NCBI RefSeq assembly: GCF_014200175.1
Contig: NZ_JACHBD010000002.1
Location: 248,001 to 312,000, forward strand
Length of the DNA: 64,000 bases
Source of the DNA: Rhizobium lentis
Lineage (GTDB): Bacteria > Pseudomonadota > Alphaproteobacteria > Rhizobiales > Rhizobiaceae
Reading direction: 5' to 3'
Shown here: in pieces, positions 27,076 to 35,671 of the stretch
Layout: every line of letters begins with the position of its first letter
How positions within the stretch are numbered: position 1 is the first letter of the stretch
The notes under the pieces: model-generated
The model's input: the letters and a program-made list of their open reading frames with translations, nothing else
Databases searched by the model: none
What the model was told of the DNA's origin: nothing
Made by a program: the position numbers and the translations under genes

Positions 27076-28275
27076 ATGGCCGAAGCCGCGCCGCTTTATG
27101 ACACCTATTCTCGTGCCCCGCTGCGGTTCGAGCGAGGCGAGGGCGTGTGGCTGATCACCGAAGGCGGCGAGCGTTATCTCGATTTCGGCGCCGGTGTCGC
27201 CGTCACCTCCGTCGGCCACGGCAATCCGCATGTGGTCGCGGCGCTGAAGGAGCAGGCCGACAAGGTCTGGCACCTCTCCAACATCTATGAGATCCCCGGC
27301 CAGGAGCGGCTGGCCAAACGGCTGACGGACGCCACCTTCGCCGACAAGGTGTTCTTCACCAATTCCGGTGCCGAGGCGCTCGAATGCGCGATCAAGACGG
27401 CGCGCCGCTATCAATTTTCCAAGGGCCATCCCGAGCGCTTCCATATCATCACCTTCGAAGGCGCCTTCCATGGGCGCACGCTTGCGACGATCGCCGCCGG
27501 CGGCCAGGAGAAATATCTCGAAGGTTTCGGCCCCAAGGCTCCGGGTTTCGATCAGGTGCCGTTCGGCGACATCGAGGCTGTGCGCGCCGCCATTACCGAT
27601 GCGACGGCGGCAATCCTGATCGAGCCGGTGCAGGGCGAGGGCGGCGTGCGCCCCGCCACCAGCGAATTCATGAAGGCGCTTCGCCGGATCTGCGACGAAA
27701 ACGGCCTGCTGCTGATCCTCGACGAGGTCCAGACCGGCGTCGGCCGCACCGGCAAGCTCTTCGCCCATGAATGGTCCGGCATCACGCCCGATATCATGGC
27801 TGTCGCCAAGGGCATCGGCGGCGGCTTCCCGCTCGGCGCCTGCCTTGCGACCGCTGAGGCCGCTTCCGGCATGAAGGTCGGCACCCATGGTTCGACCTAT
27901 GGCGGCAATCCGCTGGCCATGGCCGTCGGCAGCGCCGTGCTCGATGTCATTCTCGCCGACGGCTTCCTTGAACATGTGCGCGACGTCGCGCTGGTCTTCC
28001 GTCAGGGGCTGGCCTCGCTGAAGGACCGTTATCCCGATGTGATCGAGGATATCCGAGGCGAAGGCCTGCTGCTCGGCGTCAAGGCGACCGTCCCCTCGGC
28101 CGAACTGCTGCAGGCGATCCGCGCCGCGCATCTGCTCGGCGTGCCGGCCGGCGACAACGTCATCCGCCTTCTTCCGCCGCTCGTCGTCACCGCCGAGGAA
28201 GCCCGCGAGGGTCTCGCCCGCCTCGAACGCGCCGCCGAGAGCATCCGCGCCTCCAAGGTCAAGAAGACGGCTTGA
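27076..28275 (+). CDS. argD: Acetylornithine aminotransferase
   Basis: PLP enzyme of arginine synthesis converting N-acetylglutamate semialdehyde to N-acetylornithine. 399 aa, family length. Motifs: [42 protein letters not shown] with the PLP Asp region, and the Schiff-base Lys in [15 protein letters not shown] near residue 245. Ribosome site GGGAG 11 bases upstream of ATG. argF starts 37 bases after the stop, forming argDF as in many Rhizobiales. Confidence 0.95.
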   Translation: MAEAAPLYDTYSRAPLRFERGEGVWLITEGGERYLDFGAGVAVTSVGHGNPHVVAALKEQADKVWHLSNIYEIPGQERLAKRLTDATFADKVFFTNSGAEALECAIKTARRYQFSKGHPERFHIITFEGAFHGRTLATIAAGGQEKYLEGFGPKAPGFDQVPFGDIEAVRAAITDATAAILIEPVQGEGGVRPATSEFMKALRRICDENGLLLILDEVQTGVGRTGKLFAHEWSGITPDIMAVAKGIGGGFPLGACLATAEAASGMKVGTHGSTYGGNPLAMAVGSAVLDVILADGFLEHVRDVALVFRQGLASLKDRYPDVIEDIRGEGLLLGVKATVPSAELLQAIRAAHLLGVPAGDNVIRLLPPLVVTAEEAREGLARLERAAESIRASKVKKTA

Positions 28276-28312
28276 AGGGATTGCCGCCCTCGGGCGCACG
28301 ACAGGTAAGAAC

Positions 28313-29227
28313 ATGGCTCCTAAACATTTCCTCGATCTTTCGGCCGTCACATCGGCCGACCTCAGAACCATCATGAACGATGCGCTTTCCCGTAAGCAGG
28401 CCTTCAAGGCCGGCCAGGGCGACAAGCCGCTCGCCGGCAAGATGCTGGCGATGATCTTCGAGAAGCCGTCGACGCGCACCCGCGTCTCCTTCGACGTCGG
28501 CATGCGCCAGCTCGGCGGCGAAACGCTGTTTTTATCAGGCACCGAAATGCAGCTCGGCCGAGCCGAGACGATCGGCGACACCGCCAAGGTGCTGTCGCGT
28601 TATGTCGATGCGATCATGATCCGCACCACCGAGCACTCGCGCCTGCTGGAGCTTGCCGAGCATGCGACGGTGCCCGTGATCAACGCGCTGACGGATGATA
28701 CCCATCCCTGCCAGATCATGGCCGACATCATGACCTTCGAAGAGCATCGCGGCCCGATCAAGGGCAAGACCATCGCCTGGACCGGCGACGGCAACAATGT
28801 GCTGCATTCGCTGGTCGAGGGGGCCGCGCGTTTCGGCTACCGCATGAACATGGCCGTACCCCTTGGTTCGGAGCCCAAGGATCACTATCTGAACTGGGCC
28901 CGCAATGAGGGCGCCGAAATCATGCTCTGCCATGATGCCGACCGTGCGGTCGAAGGCGTCGATTGCGTGGTGACCGATACCTGGGTCTCCATGAATCAGG
29001 AACATCGGGCCCGGGGTCACAACGTCTTTCAGCCTTATCAGGTCAATGCGGCCTTGATGGCCAAGGCCGGCAGCGATGCATTGTTCATGCATTGCCTGCC
29101 TGCCCATCGCGGCGAGGAAGTGACGGATGAGGTGATCGACGGCCCGCAATCCGTGGTCTTCGATGAAGCGGAAAACCGTCTTCACGCGCAGAAGTCGATT
29201 CTTGCTTGGTGCCTGGGCGCGATCTGA
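28313..29227 (+). CDS. argF: Ornithine carbamoyltransferase
   Basis: Makes citrulline from ornithine and carbamoyl phosphate. 304 aa. Carbamoyl-phosphate loop [22 protein letters not shown], ornithine loop VSMN in [10 protein letters not shown], and [12 protein letters not shown] with the catalytic Cys. Follows argD in the same operon; a GC hairpin (GCCGCGCG-cgaacaa-CGCGCGGC, 29241-29263) separates it from hslO. Confidence 0.96.
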   Translation: MAPKHFLDLSAVTSADLRTIMNDALSRKQAFKAGQGDKPLAGKMLAMIFEKPSTRTRVSFDVGMRQLGGETLFLSGTEMQLGRAETIGDTAKVLSRYVDAIMIRTTEHSRLLELAEHATVPVINALTDDTHPCQIMADIMTFEEHRGPIKGKTIAWTGDGNNVLHSLVEGAARFGYRMNMAVPLGSEPKDHYLNWARNEGAEIMLCHDADRAVEGVDCVVTDTWVSMNQEHRARGHNVFQPYQVNAALMAKAGSDALFMHCLPAHRGEEVTDEVIDGPQSVVFDEAENRLHAQKSILAWCLGAI

Positions 29228-29316
29228 ACCATAATCGGACGCCGCGCGCGAACAACGCGCGGCCGCGCGAGCGAAGGGCACCCTTGCTCATCGCTTGAAA
29301 ACTAGGAGTGAAAGCC

Positions 29317-30309
29317 ATGGCAGAAGCTGCAGCCGCCCTCGGCCAGTTCGATTTCGCCGGCGATGACCATGTCGTCCCCTTTCAGGTGGAGGGTCTGGAT
29401 GTGCGCGGCCGCGCCGTCCAGCTCGGCCCTATGCTCGATGCGATCCTCGAGCGCCACCATTATCCCGCGCCCGTCGCCCGGCTTCTTGCCGAAGTCGTCG
29501 TGCTGACGGTGCTGCTCGGCACCTCGCTGAAATTCGACGGCAAGTTCACCGTGCAGACCAAGGGCGATGGCCCGGTCGATCTTCTCGTCGCCGATTTCTC
29601 GACGCCGGAAAATGTCCGCGCTTATGCCCGTTTCGATCAGGCGCTGCTTGCCAAGGCGGTTGAAGCCGGCGAAACCGAGCCGGAACAGCTGCTCGGCAAG
29701 GGGGTGCTCGCCTTCACCATTGACCAGGGCAAGTTCGCGCAGCCCTATCAGGGCATTGTCGCGCTCGACGGCACCTCGCTCGAGGAGATCGCCGGCGTCT
29801 ATTTCCGCCAGTCGGAACAGATCCCGACGCGCGTGCGCCTGGCCGCGGCCGAACTCTTCGATCGCGACGATGCCGGTAAGCCGCGCCATCGCTGGCGGGC
29901 CGGCGGCCTCGTCGCCCAGTTTCTGCCGGAGGCACCCGAGCGCATGCGCCAGCCCGATCTCCACGGCGGCGACGGCGATAACGGCGACCGCCCGCATGGC
30001 GAGGACGACGCCTGGGTCGAAGCCCGTTCGCTGGTCGAGACCATCGATGCCGACGAGTTGACCGACCCGCTTGTCGGCACCGAGCGGCTCTTGTTCCGGC
30101 TGTTCCACGAGCGCGGCGTGCGCGTCTACGAACCGCGCGCCGTCTTCGACCGCTGCAGCTGTTCACGCGACAAGATCAAGGGCGTGCTGAAGGGATTTTC
30201 GGCCGAGGAGATCGAGGAAAGCCAGGAAAACGGCGAGATCGCCGTCACCTGCGAATTCTGCTCGACCACCTACCGTTTCGAACCGGTCGAGCTTCAGCCG
30301 GCTGAATAG
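29317..30309 (+). CDS. hslO: Redox-regulated chaperone Hsp33
   Basis: Holdase chaperone activated by oxidation. About 330 aa. The C-terminal zinc redox switch is present as CSCSRDK and, about 30 residues on, CEFC. The N-terminal domain contains LARLLAEVVVLTVLLGTSLKF-like core helices. I take the ATG at 29317 because AGGAG lies 8 bases upstream; a GTG three codons earlier is also in frame. It lies 89 bases downstream of argF, a frequent rhizobial order. Confidence 0.94.
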   Translation: MAEAAAALGQFDFAGDDHVVPFQVEGLDVRGRAVQLGPMLDAILERHHYPAPVARLLAEVVVLTVLLGTSLKFDGKFTVQTKGDGPVDLLVADFSTPENVRAYARFDQALLAKAVEAGETEPEQLLGKGVLAFTIDQGKFAQPYQGIVALDGTSLEEIAGVYFRQSEQIPTRVRLAAAELFDRDDAGKPRHRWRAGGLVAQFLPEAPERMRQPDLHGGDGDNGDRPHGEDDAWVEARSLVETIDADELTDPLVGTERLLFRLFHERGVRVYEPRAVFDRCSCSRDKIKGVLKGFSAEEIEESQENGEIAVTCEFCSTTYRFEPVELQPAE

Positions 30310-31044
30310 GCTCGGTTGAGGACACGCACAGCGAACAACAAAAGATTAGCGATGATGCAGCACGGTGACTCGACTTTGCGTAGTCACCGTGCACCTATTC
30401 TCCAACTGGTTCGGGGTGGGGACTTCATGCGCTTTTTTTATCTCTGGCAAACTGAGTTTCCGCGCCAGCTTTAGAGGAAAGCAGATTGCTGCCCTCGGTC
30501 TGAAAGACTCCGAGAGGGCAGCGGATGAGTTGCTCGCCTGCCAACAGGCGGTCAACGATGCGGTCGCAAAATAGCCGGCGCCGTCGCAACGTAAGGATCC
30601 TTTCCCAGCAAAGCTGGGTAGCCAGGCCTCCGATCCTTTTGACCTTTAGACTAGTAGATTGATGACTGGGCAAGCCCGAGGATCCACGACCGCGGGCGTC
30701 CATGTTGGTATTGACTGGAGCGCTGCACCGGCCGCATCCACGAGCAGTGCATGCCGTATGGGTCCTCGGGTCAAGCCCGAGGACGACGGAGAGTAGGGGA
30801 AACGAGCGGCAAGAGGCGGGATCGCTGGGAATTCCAGCAAATGCGCGCGGTCTTGCGTGAGAAGCACGTAAGCAAACACTTCCAATCAAAATCGCTGTAC
30901 ACTTTTGATGAATTTGCTCCCGGCCTCTCGCCTCTTGCTCGTCGGTGTCCCCACCCTCCGTCGTCCTCGGGCTTGACCCGAGGACCCATGCGACAAGCAC
31001 AGCGTTCGTGTTCGCACTGACGAAGCGACCGCGAACCTGCGCGC
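30310..31044. other. 735-base gap between hslO and apaG: hairpin, possible gene remnant, palindromic repeats
   Basis: Contains a perfect 11-bp hairpin at 30360-30392 (GCACGGTGACT / AGTCACCGTGC, 11-base loop). Next comes a 69-codon plus-strand frame at 30365-30574 whose last third reads like protein (DSERAADELLACQQAVNDAVAK) but whose GTG start lies inside the hairpin. Finally two inverted copies of the CCTCGGGCTTGACCCGAGG repeat lie near 30760 and 30970. No intact gene is supported; this may be a decayed locus. Confidence 0.5.
30750..30992. repeat. Inverted pair of palindromic repeats (CTCGGGCTTGACCCGAGG family)
   Basis: GGTCCTCGGGTCAAGCCCGA with GGACGACGGAGAGT at about 30763-30796 and the opposite-strand copy CCCTCCGTCGTCCTCGGGCT at about 30954-30990. 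Each copy is itself a dyad. The same family recurs at about 48.1-48.2 kb in this window. Confidence 0.65.
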
Positions 31045-31437
31045 TCAGTTGAGCACGCGCAGCAGCCCAGGTGAATCCAGCGAGAAGGCAGGGATGTCGA
31101 CGTCGAACAGCTCGCCTTCGTCCGTTTCCATCTGGTAATGGCCAAACATCAGCCCCGAGGGAGTGTCGAGCGGGCAGCCGGACGAATATTCGTAGGTGTC
31201 GCCGGGGCTGAGCCGCGGCTGTTCACCGACGACGCCGGGGCCGGTCACCTCGTCCACCTGGCCGTTCTGGTCGGTGATGTTCCAGTAGCGATTGACCAGA
31301 CGAACGGCAACGCCGGAATTGTTGCTGATGACGATCCGGTAACCCCAGACGTAGCGATCGTCTTCCGGATCGGATTGCTCCTCCAGATAGAATGGTTCGA
31401 CGACGACTTCGATATCTCTTGTGAGGGCGCGATACAT
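31045..31437 (-). CDS. apaG: ApaG domain protein
   Basis: 130 aa from the ATG at 31437, the normal ApaG length; the open frame extends to 31449 (ATG) and 31455 (TTG). Single FN3-like ApaG domain: [46 protein letters not shown] and [13 protein letters not shown]. Historically linked to Co2+/Mg2+ tolerance; the biochemical role is not settled. It follows metZ on the same strand with a 222-base gap containing hairpins, so co-transcription is uncertain. Confidence 0.92.
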   Translation of the reverse strand: MYRALTRDIEVVVEPFYLEEQSDPEDDRYVWGYRIVISNNSGVAVRLVNRYWNITDQNGQVDEVTGPGVVGEQPRLSPGDTYEYSSGCPLDTPSGLMFGHYQMETDEGELFDVDIPAFSLDSPGLLRVLN

Positions 31438-31659
31438 GCCTTGCACCATAGTCAAGATATGTTACCCGTATCTTATAAGAGGCCCTTTCCGTCAAGAAAC
31501 GGAACGTTGATCAGCGGTCAAATGGTCATGATCGAACGGTTTTCGATCGTTAAGCCTAATTGACAGCGTTAATTTTACTTCGCAACGCCGGCGCGGGTGA
31601 ACTTGTTCCCGCGGATCGGCGGCCGGCTCCAGATGAAGTCCGGCCGCTGTTCCAGTCGA

Positions 31660-32844
31660 TCAGGCCGAAACCTTGGCAAGCGCCTTTGCGAAGTCCTCGA
31701 TCAGGTCGTCGGTATCCTCGATGCCGGCCGAAAGGCGAACCGTGCCCGGCGAGATGCCGAGTTCGGCGCGGGCCTCTTCCGACAGGTTCTTGTGGGTCGT
31801 CGTCGCCGGATGGGTGATCAGGCTCTTGCTGTCGCCGAGATTGTTGGAGATCTTGATGATATCGAGCGCGTTCTGCAGCGCGAAGGCCGCCTCCTTGCCG
31901 CCCTTCAGCTCGAAGGCCACAAGCGTCGAGCCGCCGGTCATCTGCCTGGCGATGATGTCGGCCTGCGGGTGATCCTTGCGGCCGGGATAGATCACCTTGG
32001 CGACCTTGCCTTGCTCCGCCAGGAAATCGGCGATATTCGCCGCATTCTCAGTCTGCTGGCGCACGCGCAGCGGCAGCGTCTCGATACCCTTCAGCAGCGT
32101 CCAGGCATTGAACGGCGACATGGCCGGGCCGGTATGACGAAAATAGTCGTGCAGGTTCTCGTCGATCCATGCCTTGTCGGCCAGCACGACGCCGCCGAGG
32201 CAGCGGCCCTGGCCGTCGATATGCTTGGTGGCGGAATAGACGACGATATGGGCGCCGAGTTCCAACGGCTTCTGGAAGAGCGGCGTGGCGAAGACGTTGT
32301 CGACGACGACCTTGGCGCCCACTTGGTTGGCGAGTTCTGACACACCGGCGATATCCACGACCTCGAGCGTCGGGTTGGTCGGGCTTTCCAGGAAGAACAC
32401 CTTGGTATTCGGCCGGATCGCCTTTTCCCAGTTCCTGAGGTCGCGGCCGTCGACCAGCGTGCATTCGATGCCGTATTTCGGCGCCAGCGTTTCCACGACC
32501 CAGCGGCAGGAGCCGAAGAGGGCGCGCGCGGCAACGATATGGTCGCCGGCCTTGACCTGGCAGAGGATCGCGGCGCTGACGGCCGCCATGCCGGACGCGG
32601 TGGCGCGAGCGTCTTCCGCGCCTTCGAGCATGCACATGCGCTTTTCGAACATGTCGTTGGTCGGGCTGCCGTAGCGGGCGTAGATATAGCCATCGGTCTC
32701 GCCCTTGAAGCGGGCTTCGGCCGCCTCCGACGTGTCGTAGACAAAGCCCTGCGTGAGATAGATTGCCTCGGACGTTTCGCCATATTGCGAACGCAGCGTG
32801 CCGCCATGGACGAGTTGGGTTGCCGGGCGCCAGGTCTTGCTCAT
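31660..32844 (-). CDS. metZ: O-succinylhomoserine sulfhydrylase
   Basis: PLP enzyme making homocysteine directly from an activated homoserine and sulfide. 394 aa from the ATG at 32844, preceded by AAGGTGATGGC. Cys/Met-metabolism PLP family signatures: YARYGSPTNDMFEKR, EGAEDARATASGMAA, DNVFATPLFQKPLELGA and the PLP Lys in VYSATKHIDGQGR near residue 207. The frame stays open upstream across the riboswitch to 34170, but that is an artefact antisense to dcd. Expression is controlled by the SAM-II leader, so high SAM should reduce it. Confidence 0.95.
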   Translation of the reverse strand: MSKTWRPATQLVHGGTLRSQYGETSEAIYLTQGFVYDTSEAAEARFKGETDGYIYARYGSPTNDMFEKRMCMLEGAEDARATASGMAAVSAAILCQVKAGDHIVAARALFGSCRWVVETLAPKYGIECTLVDGRDLRNWEKAIRPNTKVFFLESPTNPTLEVVDIAGVSELANQVGAKVVVDNVFATPLFQKPLELGAHIVVYSATKHIDGQGRCLGGVVLADKAWIDENLHDYFRHTGPAMSPFNAWTLLKGIETLPLRVRQQTENAANIADFLAEQGKVAKVIYPGRKDHPQADIIARQMTGGSTLVAFELKGGKEAAFALQNALDIIKISNNLGDSKSLITHPATTTHKNLSEEARAELGISPGTVRLSAGIEDTDDLIEDFAKALAKVSA

Positions 32845-32863
32845 GCCATCACCTTCACATAAC

Positions 32864-32894
32864 AAAAAAACCGGCCGCAAAAGCAGACCGGTTT
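32864..32894 (-). terminator. Intrinsic terminator between the SAM-II riboswitch and metZ
   Basis: ACCGGTCTGC-tttt-GCGGCCGGT followed by a run of seven T on the minus strand, ending 20 bases before the metZ ATG. It lies just after the riboswitch and shares GACCGG sequence with its 3' side, so alternative pairing is possible. Confidence 0.75.
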
Positions 32895-32903
32895 CATAAC
32901 CCG

Positions 32904-32960
32904 GTCTTTTTAGCCACTTGTTTAACGTGGCTGCAAGCCGACCGGCCAAATCACCACGGG
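32904..32960 (-). ncRNA. SAM-II riboswitch upstream of metZ
   Basis: On the minus strand the conserved core can be read in order: CGTGGTGATTTGGCCG, GGCTTGCAGCCACG, TTAAACAAGTGGCTAAAAA. This is the SAM-II (metA-type) pseudoknot consensus typical of alphaproteobacterial met genes. P1 pairs GGCTTGC-side CCACG with the GTGGC at the 3' end through the pseudoknot. Binding of S-adenosylmethionine should lower metZ expression. Confidence 0.93.
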
Positions 32961-32968
32961 ATAATTCT

Positions 32969-32997
32969 GCAATACTGCTGTTAGCTGCTTGCGTCAA
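32969..32997 (-). promoter_or_regulatory. Promoter for the metZ leader
   Basis: TTGACG (32997-32992) and TATTGC (32974-32969) with a 17-base spacer on the minus strand; the predicted start falls at about 32962, right at the 5' edge of the SAM-II element. Confidence 0.6.
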
Positions 32998-33039
32998 TTC
33001 CCCGTATTTGGTTTTGTCGGCGCAAAAGATGGATGGGGC

Positions 33040-34134
33040 ATGATGGCTCGCGAAACTGGAATTCTGGCGGACCGCGCGATCGCAGCGCTGTTTGAAACGG
33101 GGCGTCTGAACTCCGAGCGGGAGCTGGACCGCGATCAGATCCAGCCGGCAAGCCTGGACCTGCGCTTGGGGTCCAAGGCCTTTCGCGTGCGCGCCTCCTT
33201 CATGCCCGGTCCCTCGCATCTGGTGGCCGACAAGCTCGATCGCCTCAGCTTGCACGTGATCGACCTGTCTCAAGGCGCGGTGCTCGAAACCGGCTGCGTC
33301 TACATCGTGCCGTTGATGGAAAGCTTGGCGCTGCCGGCCGAGATGTCGGCCTCGGCCAATCCGAAAAGCTCGACCGGCAGGCTCGATATTTTCACCCGCG
33401 TCATCACCGATTACGCCCAGGAATTCGACAAGATCCCACCAGGTTATTCCGGCCCGCTCTATCTCGAAATCAGCCCGCGCACCTTCCCGATCGTCGTCCG
33501 CCGCGGCTCGCGCCTGTCGCAGATCCGCTTCCGCGTCGGCCAGTCCTTGCTCGGCGAGCCGGAACTCTTGAAGTTGCATGAAAGCGAGACGCTCGTCGCC
33601 AGCAAGCAGCCGAACGTCTCGGGCGGCGGCATCGCGCTGTCGATCGATCTCAGCGGCGATAAGGACGGCCTGATCGGCTATCGCGGCAAGCACCACACCG
33701 CCGTCGTCGATGTCGACGAGAAGGATCAGCACGACATCTTCGATTTCTGGGAGCCGCTCTATAGCCGCGGCCGCAATGAGCTGATCCTCGATCCCGACGA
33801 GTTCTATATTCTCGTCTCGCGTGAAGCCGTGCATGTGCCGCCGGATTATGCCGCCGAGATGACCCCCTTCGATCCGCTGGTCGGCGAATTCCGCGTCCAC
33901 TATGCAGGCTTCTTCGATCCGGGCTTCGGCCATGCGCCGGCCGGCGGGCGCGGCAGCCGCGCCGTGCTCGAAGTGCGCAGCCACGAAGTGCCCTTCATCC
34001 TCGAAGACGGTCAGATCGTCGGCCGCCTGGTCTACGAGCACATGCAGGAAAAACCCGCCAGCCTCTACGGCTCCGGCCTCGGCTCCAACTACCAGGCACA
34101 GGGCCTGAAACTCTCGAAACACTTCCGCATCTGA
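33040..34134 (+). CDS. dcd: dCTP deaminase, long alphaproteobacterial form
   Basis: Predicted to deaminate dCTP to dUTP for dTTP synthesis. 364 aa, about twice the E. coli length (193). Two dUTPase-like beta domains can be seen: the first with QIQPASLDLRLGSKAFRVR and SANPKSSTGRLDIFTRV, the second with DPDEFYILVSREAVHVPPDY, RVHYAGFFDPGFG and VGRLVYEHM. Such duplicated forms are standard in Rhizobiales. ATG-ATG start with weak GGATGGGG upstream; divergent from metZ. Confidence 0.88.
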   Translation: MMARETGILADRAIAALFETGRLNSERELDRDQIQPASLDLRLGSKAFRVRASFMPGPSHLVADKLDRLSLHVIDLSQGAVLETGCVYIVPLMESLALPAEMSASANPKSSTGRLDIFTRVITDYAQEFDKIPPGYSGPLYLEISPRTFPIVVRRGSRLSQIRFRVGQSLLGEPELLKLHESETLVASKQPNVSGGGIALSIDLSGDKDGLIGYRGKHHTAVVDVDEKDQHDIFDFWEPLYSRGRNELILDPDEFYILVSREAVHVPPDYAAEMTPFDPLVGEFRVHYAGFFDPGFGHAPAGGRGSRAVLEVRSHEVPFILEDGQIVGRLVYEHMQEKPASLYGSGLGSNYQAQGLKLSKHFRI

Positions 34135-34192
34135 CGGGCGGCGCTCAGCCGACTTGACAGCGGCCCCCATCTGTTGGAAATCTCAGCGCATC

Positions 34193-34266
34193 GCGGGTGT
34201 AGCTCAATGGTAGAGCAGCAGCTTCCCAAGCTGAATACGAGGGTTCGATTCCCTTCACCCGCTCCA
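34193..34266 (+). tRNA. tRNA-Gly (anticodon CCC)
   Basis: 74 nt from GCGGGTGTAGCTCAATGG to an encoded CCA. Acceptor GCGGGTG pairs with CACCCGC; the anticodon loop TTCCCAA gives CCC; T arm GAGGGTTCGATTCCCTT. It is very similar to E. coli glyU. Confidence 0.96.
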
Positions 34267-34289
34267 CTTATCCTTTCGGCGACGCCCAA

Positions 34290-34571
34290 CTAATCCCCGA
34301 AAAACCGGATCGGCTTGTATCGCCGATGCGCGATGATCAGGCTTCGGTCGGGCTGGATGATGTAGGTTTCTTCCACCTGCTGCCCGTACTGGTCGATGAA
34401 ATCATGCGGGAAGCTCGAGCCGGGTGGCGATTTGGTGAGCTTGCTGCGCGGCTGGCCGTTATAGGTGATGCTGCCCGGGATCGGCTCGAGGCCGGGGCCG
34501 CTATAGTAGGAAACGCTGTTGCACCCGGCAAGAATGAGGGTGCCGATGAGGCCGAGGAGTGCGGGTTTCAT
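34290..34571 (-). CDS. Small lipoprotein of unknown function
   Basis: 93 aa from the ATG at 34571 (an ATG two codons upstream is also possible; GAAGGG fits the downstream start better). Lipobox LILAGC places the lipidated Cys at about residue 17; the mature part contains SYYSGPGLEPIPGSITYNGQ and ends RRYKPIRFFGD. I recognise only a small rhizobial lipoprotein, function unknown. It converges with tRNA-Gly. Confidence 0.8.
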   Translation of the reverse strand: MKPALLGLIGTLILAGCNSVSYYSGPGLEPIPGSITYNGQPRSKLTKSPPGSSFPHDFIDQYGQQVEETYIIQPDRSLIIAHRRYKPIRFFGD

Positions 34572-34604
34572 GTCCATCCCTTCCGATGCGCCGAAGCGGC
34601 GATC

Positions 34605-34856
34605 TTACTCCTGATTGCATCGTGCTCGCCAGATGAAACGCATCTCCACCTTCAGGCCTTCGCGAAGCATCGCCTGGAAGGCCGTGATCGCTTCAGCCTT
34701 TCCATTGCCGAAACCGGCGTCGTCTGCTAGATCGGCATCGTCGAAAAAGGCAGGATCGGTTGAGGTAAGCCCGATCCCTTCCGCCGGAGCGCCAAGCGCT
34801 CTGACGAAGCTCTGCTCCGTGCCCCAGGGCACGAGAACCCGCGACGTGATCCGCAT
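34605..34856 (-). CDS. Possible small protein (uncertain)
   Basis: 83-codon frame (MRITSRVLVPWGTEQSF ... FIWRARCNQE), acidic in the middle and free of low complexity, so it reads like protein, unlike the overlapping plus-strand frames. There is no good ribosome site before the ATG at 34856, and the frame stays open upstream to 34931. No family recognised. It ends 34 bases before the lipoprotein gene start and could be the first gene of a pair with it. Confidence 0.35.
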   Translation of the reverse strand: MRITSRVLVPWGTEQSFVRALGAPAEGIGLTSTDPAFFDDADLADDAGFGNGKAEAITAFQAMLREGLKVEMRFIWRARCNQE

Positions 34857-34930
34857 GGAAATGCGGGATCCCGGCGGCGTGCGGAGACGGCAAAAGGCAG
34901 TCCCGGGATTATTTTGAACGGAGACTGTCA

Positions 34931-35311
34931 ATGCGCCTGAACCATCTCGATTTTCACGTACCCGATATCGCTGAGACGGCGAATTTCTTCATCCGCCATT
35001 TCGGCCTAACGCTAAAGGATATGCGCGGCAACAATGGCCTGGCGATCCTGGAGGACGATTCCGGCCTCGAAATCGTCCTCAGCCACGCCATCGCCAAGTT
35101 CGGCACCGCCGACCAGGTGGAGATAGGCCGCCAAACCTATCATATCGGCTTCATCCTGCCTGAAAGGGCTGATGTCGATACTGTCCATGCCGGACTTGCT
35201 GCCGCCGGCGCGGCGCTCTCCGGTCCGCCAGCCGCCATGCGCGGCGGCTGGCTGTTCTACTGCACGGCGCCGGGGAATATCCTCGTCGAGGTGGGCTGGC
35301 GGCCGGATTAG
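34931..35311 (+). CDS. VOC-family (glyoxalase/bleomycin-resistance-like) protein
   Basis: 126 aa, one VOC domain with two beta-alpha-beta modules: MRLNHLDFHVPDIAETANFF with a metal-ligand-type His, YHIGFILPERADVDTVHA, and the C-terminal WLFYCTAPGNILVEVGWRP with a Glu at the usual ligand position. The reaction is unknown; members include isomerases, dioxygenases and resistance proteins. GGAG 9 bases before ATG. Confidence 0.85.
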   Translation: MRLNHLDFHVPDIAETANFFIRHFGLTLKDMRGNNGLAILEDDSGLEIVLSHAIAKFGTADQVEIGRQTYHIGFILPERADVDTVHAGLAAAGAALSGPPAAMRGGWLFYCTAPGNILVEVGWRPD

Positions 35312-35361
35312 AGTAGACAGGAACCCGGTAAAGGCGGCACGGGGGAACAGCCGCAGCCTCT

Positions 35362-35582
35362 CGATTCCCTCTTCTCCCCAGCGGGGGTCCGATGGACGGG
35401 CGAGACCCGTGGCTCGCCCAGGCTGGTGCCCGCAGGGCGGATGAGGGAGCCGGCGAAGCCGGTCTTTGTACAGGGCGCTGCGGTCGGCGTGGTGGGATAG
35501 ACCTTTACGAGAGGGAAGTCTGGGTAGCCCCCTCATCCGCCTGCCGGCACCTTCTCCCCCGAGGGGAGAAGAGACTTGTGGC
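35362..35582. repeat. Inverted pair of RIME-like mosaic repeats; gap 35312-35671
   Basis: CCCTCTTCTCCCCAGCGGGG ... GGATGAGGGAGCC (about 35367-35452) faces CCCCCTCATCCGCCTGCCGG ... CCGAGGGGAGAAGAGAC (about 35530-35577). They lie between the 3' ends of the convergent VOC and chemoreceptor genes. No gene in the gap. Confidence 0.7.
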
Positions 35583-35671
35583 TGCCTCTCAGTTCCTCGC
35601 CCACCGCTCGCAAGCAAGTCCTCCTCGAGGATGAGGGGCAAATCACAGGGCGCGAACCGGACAGCCGCGCT

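Noticed and set aside
29241..29263. GC hairpin between argF and hslO as a terminator
   Set aside because: No T run, and the two genes share direction and are only 89 bases apart, so full termination is not supported.
32845..34170. Upstream extension of the metZ frame to 836 codons
   Set aside because: It crosses the SAM-II riboswitch and runs antisense to dcd; the family start is at 32844 with a good ribosome site.
34615..34917. 100-codon plus-strand frame
   Set aside because: Ser/Arg/Pro-rich shadow; the opposite strand reads more like protein, though that is also uncertain.
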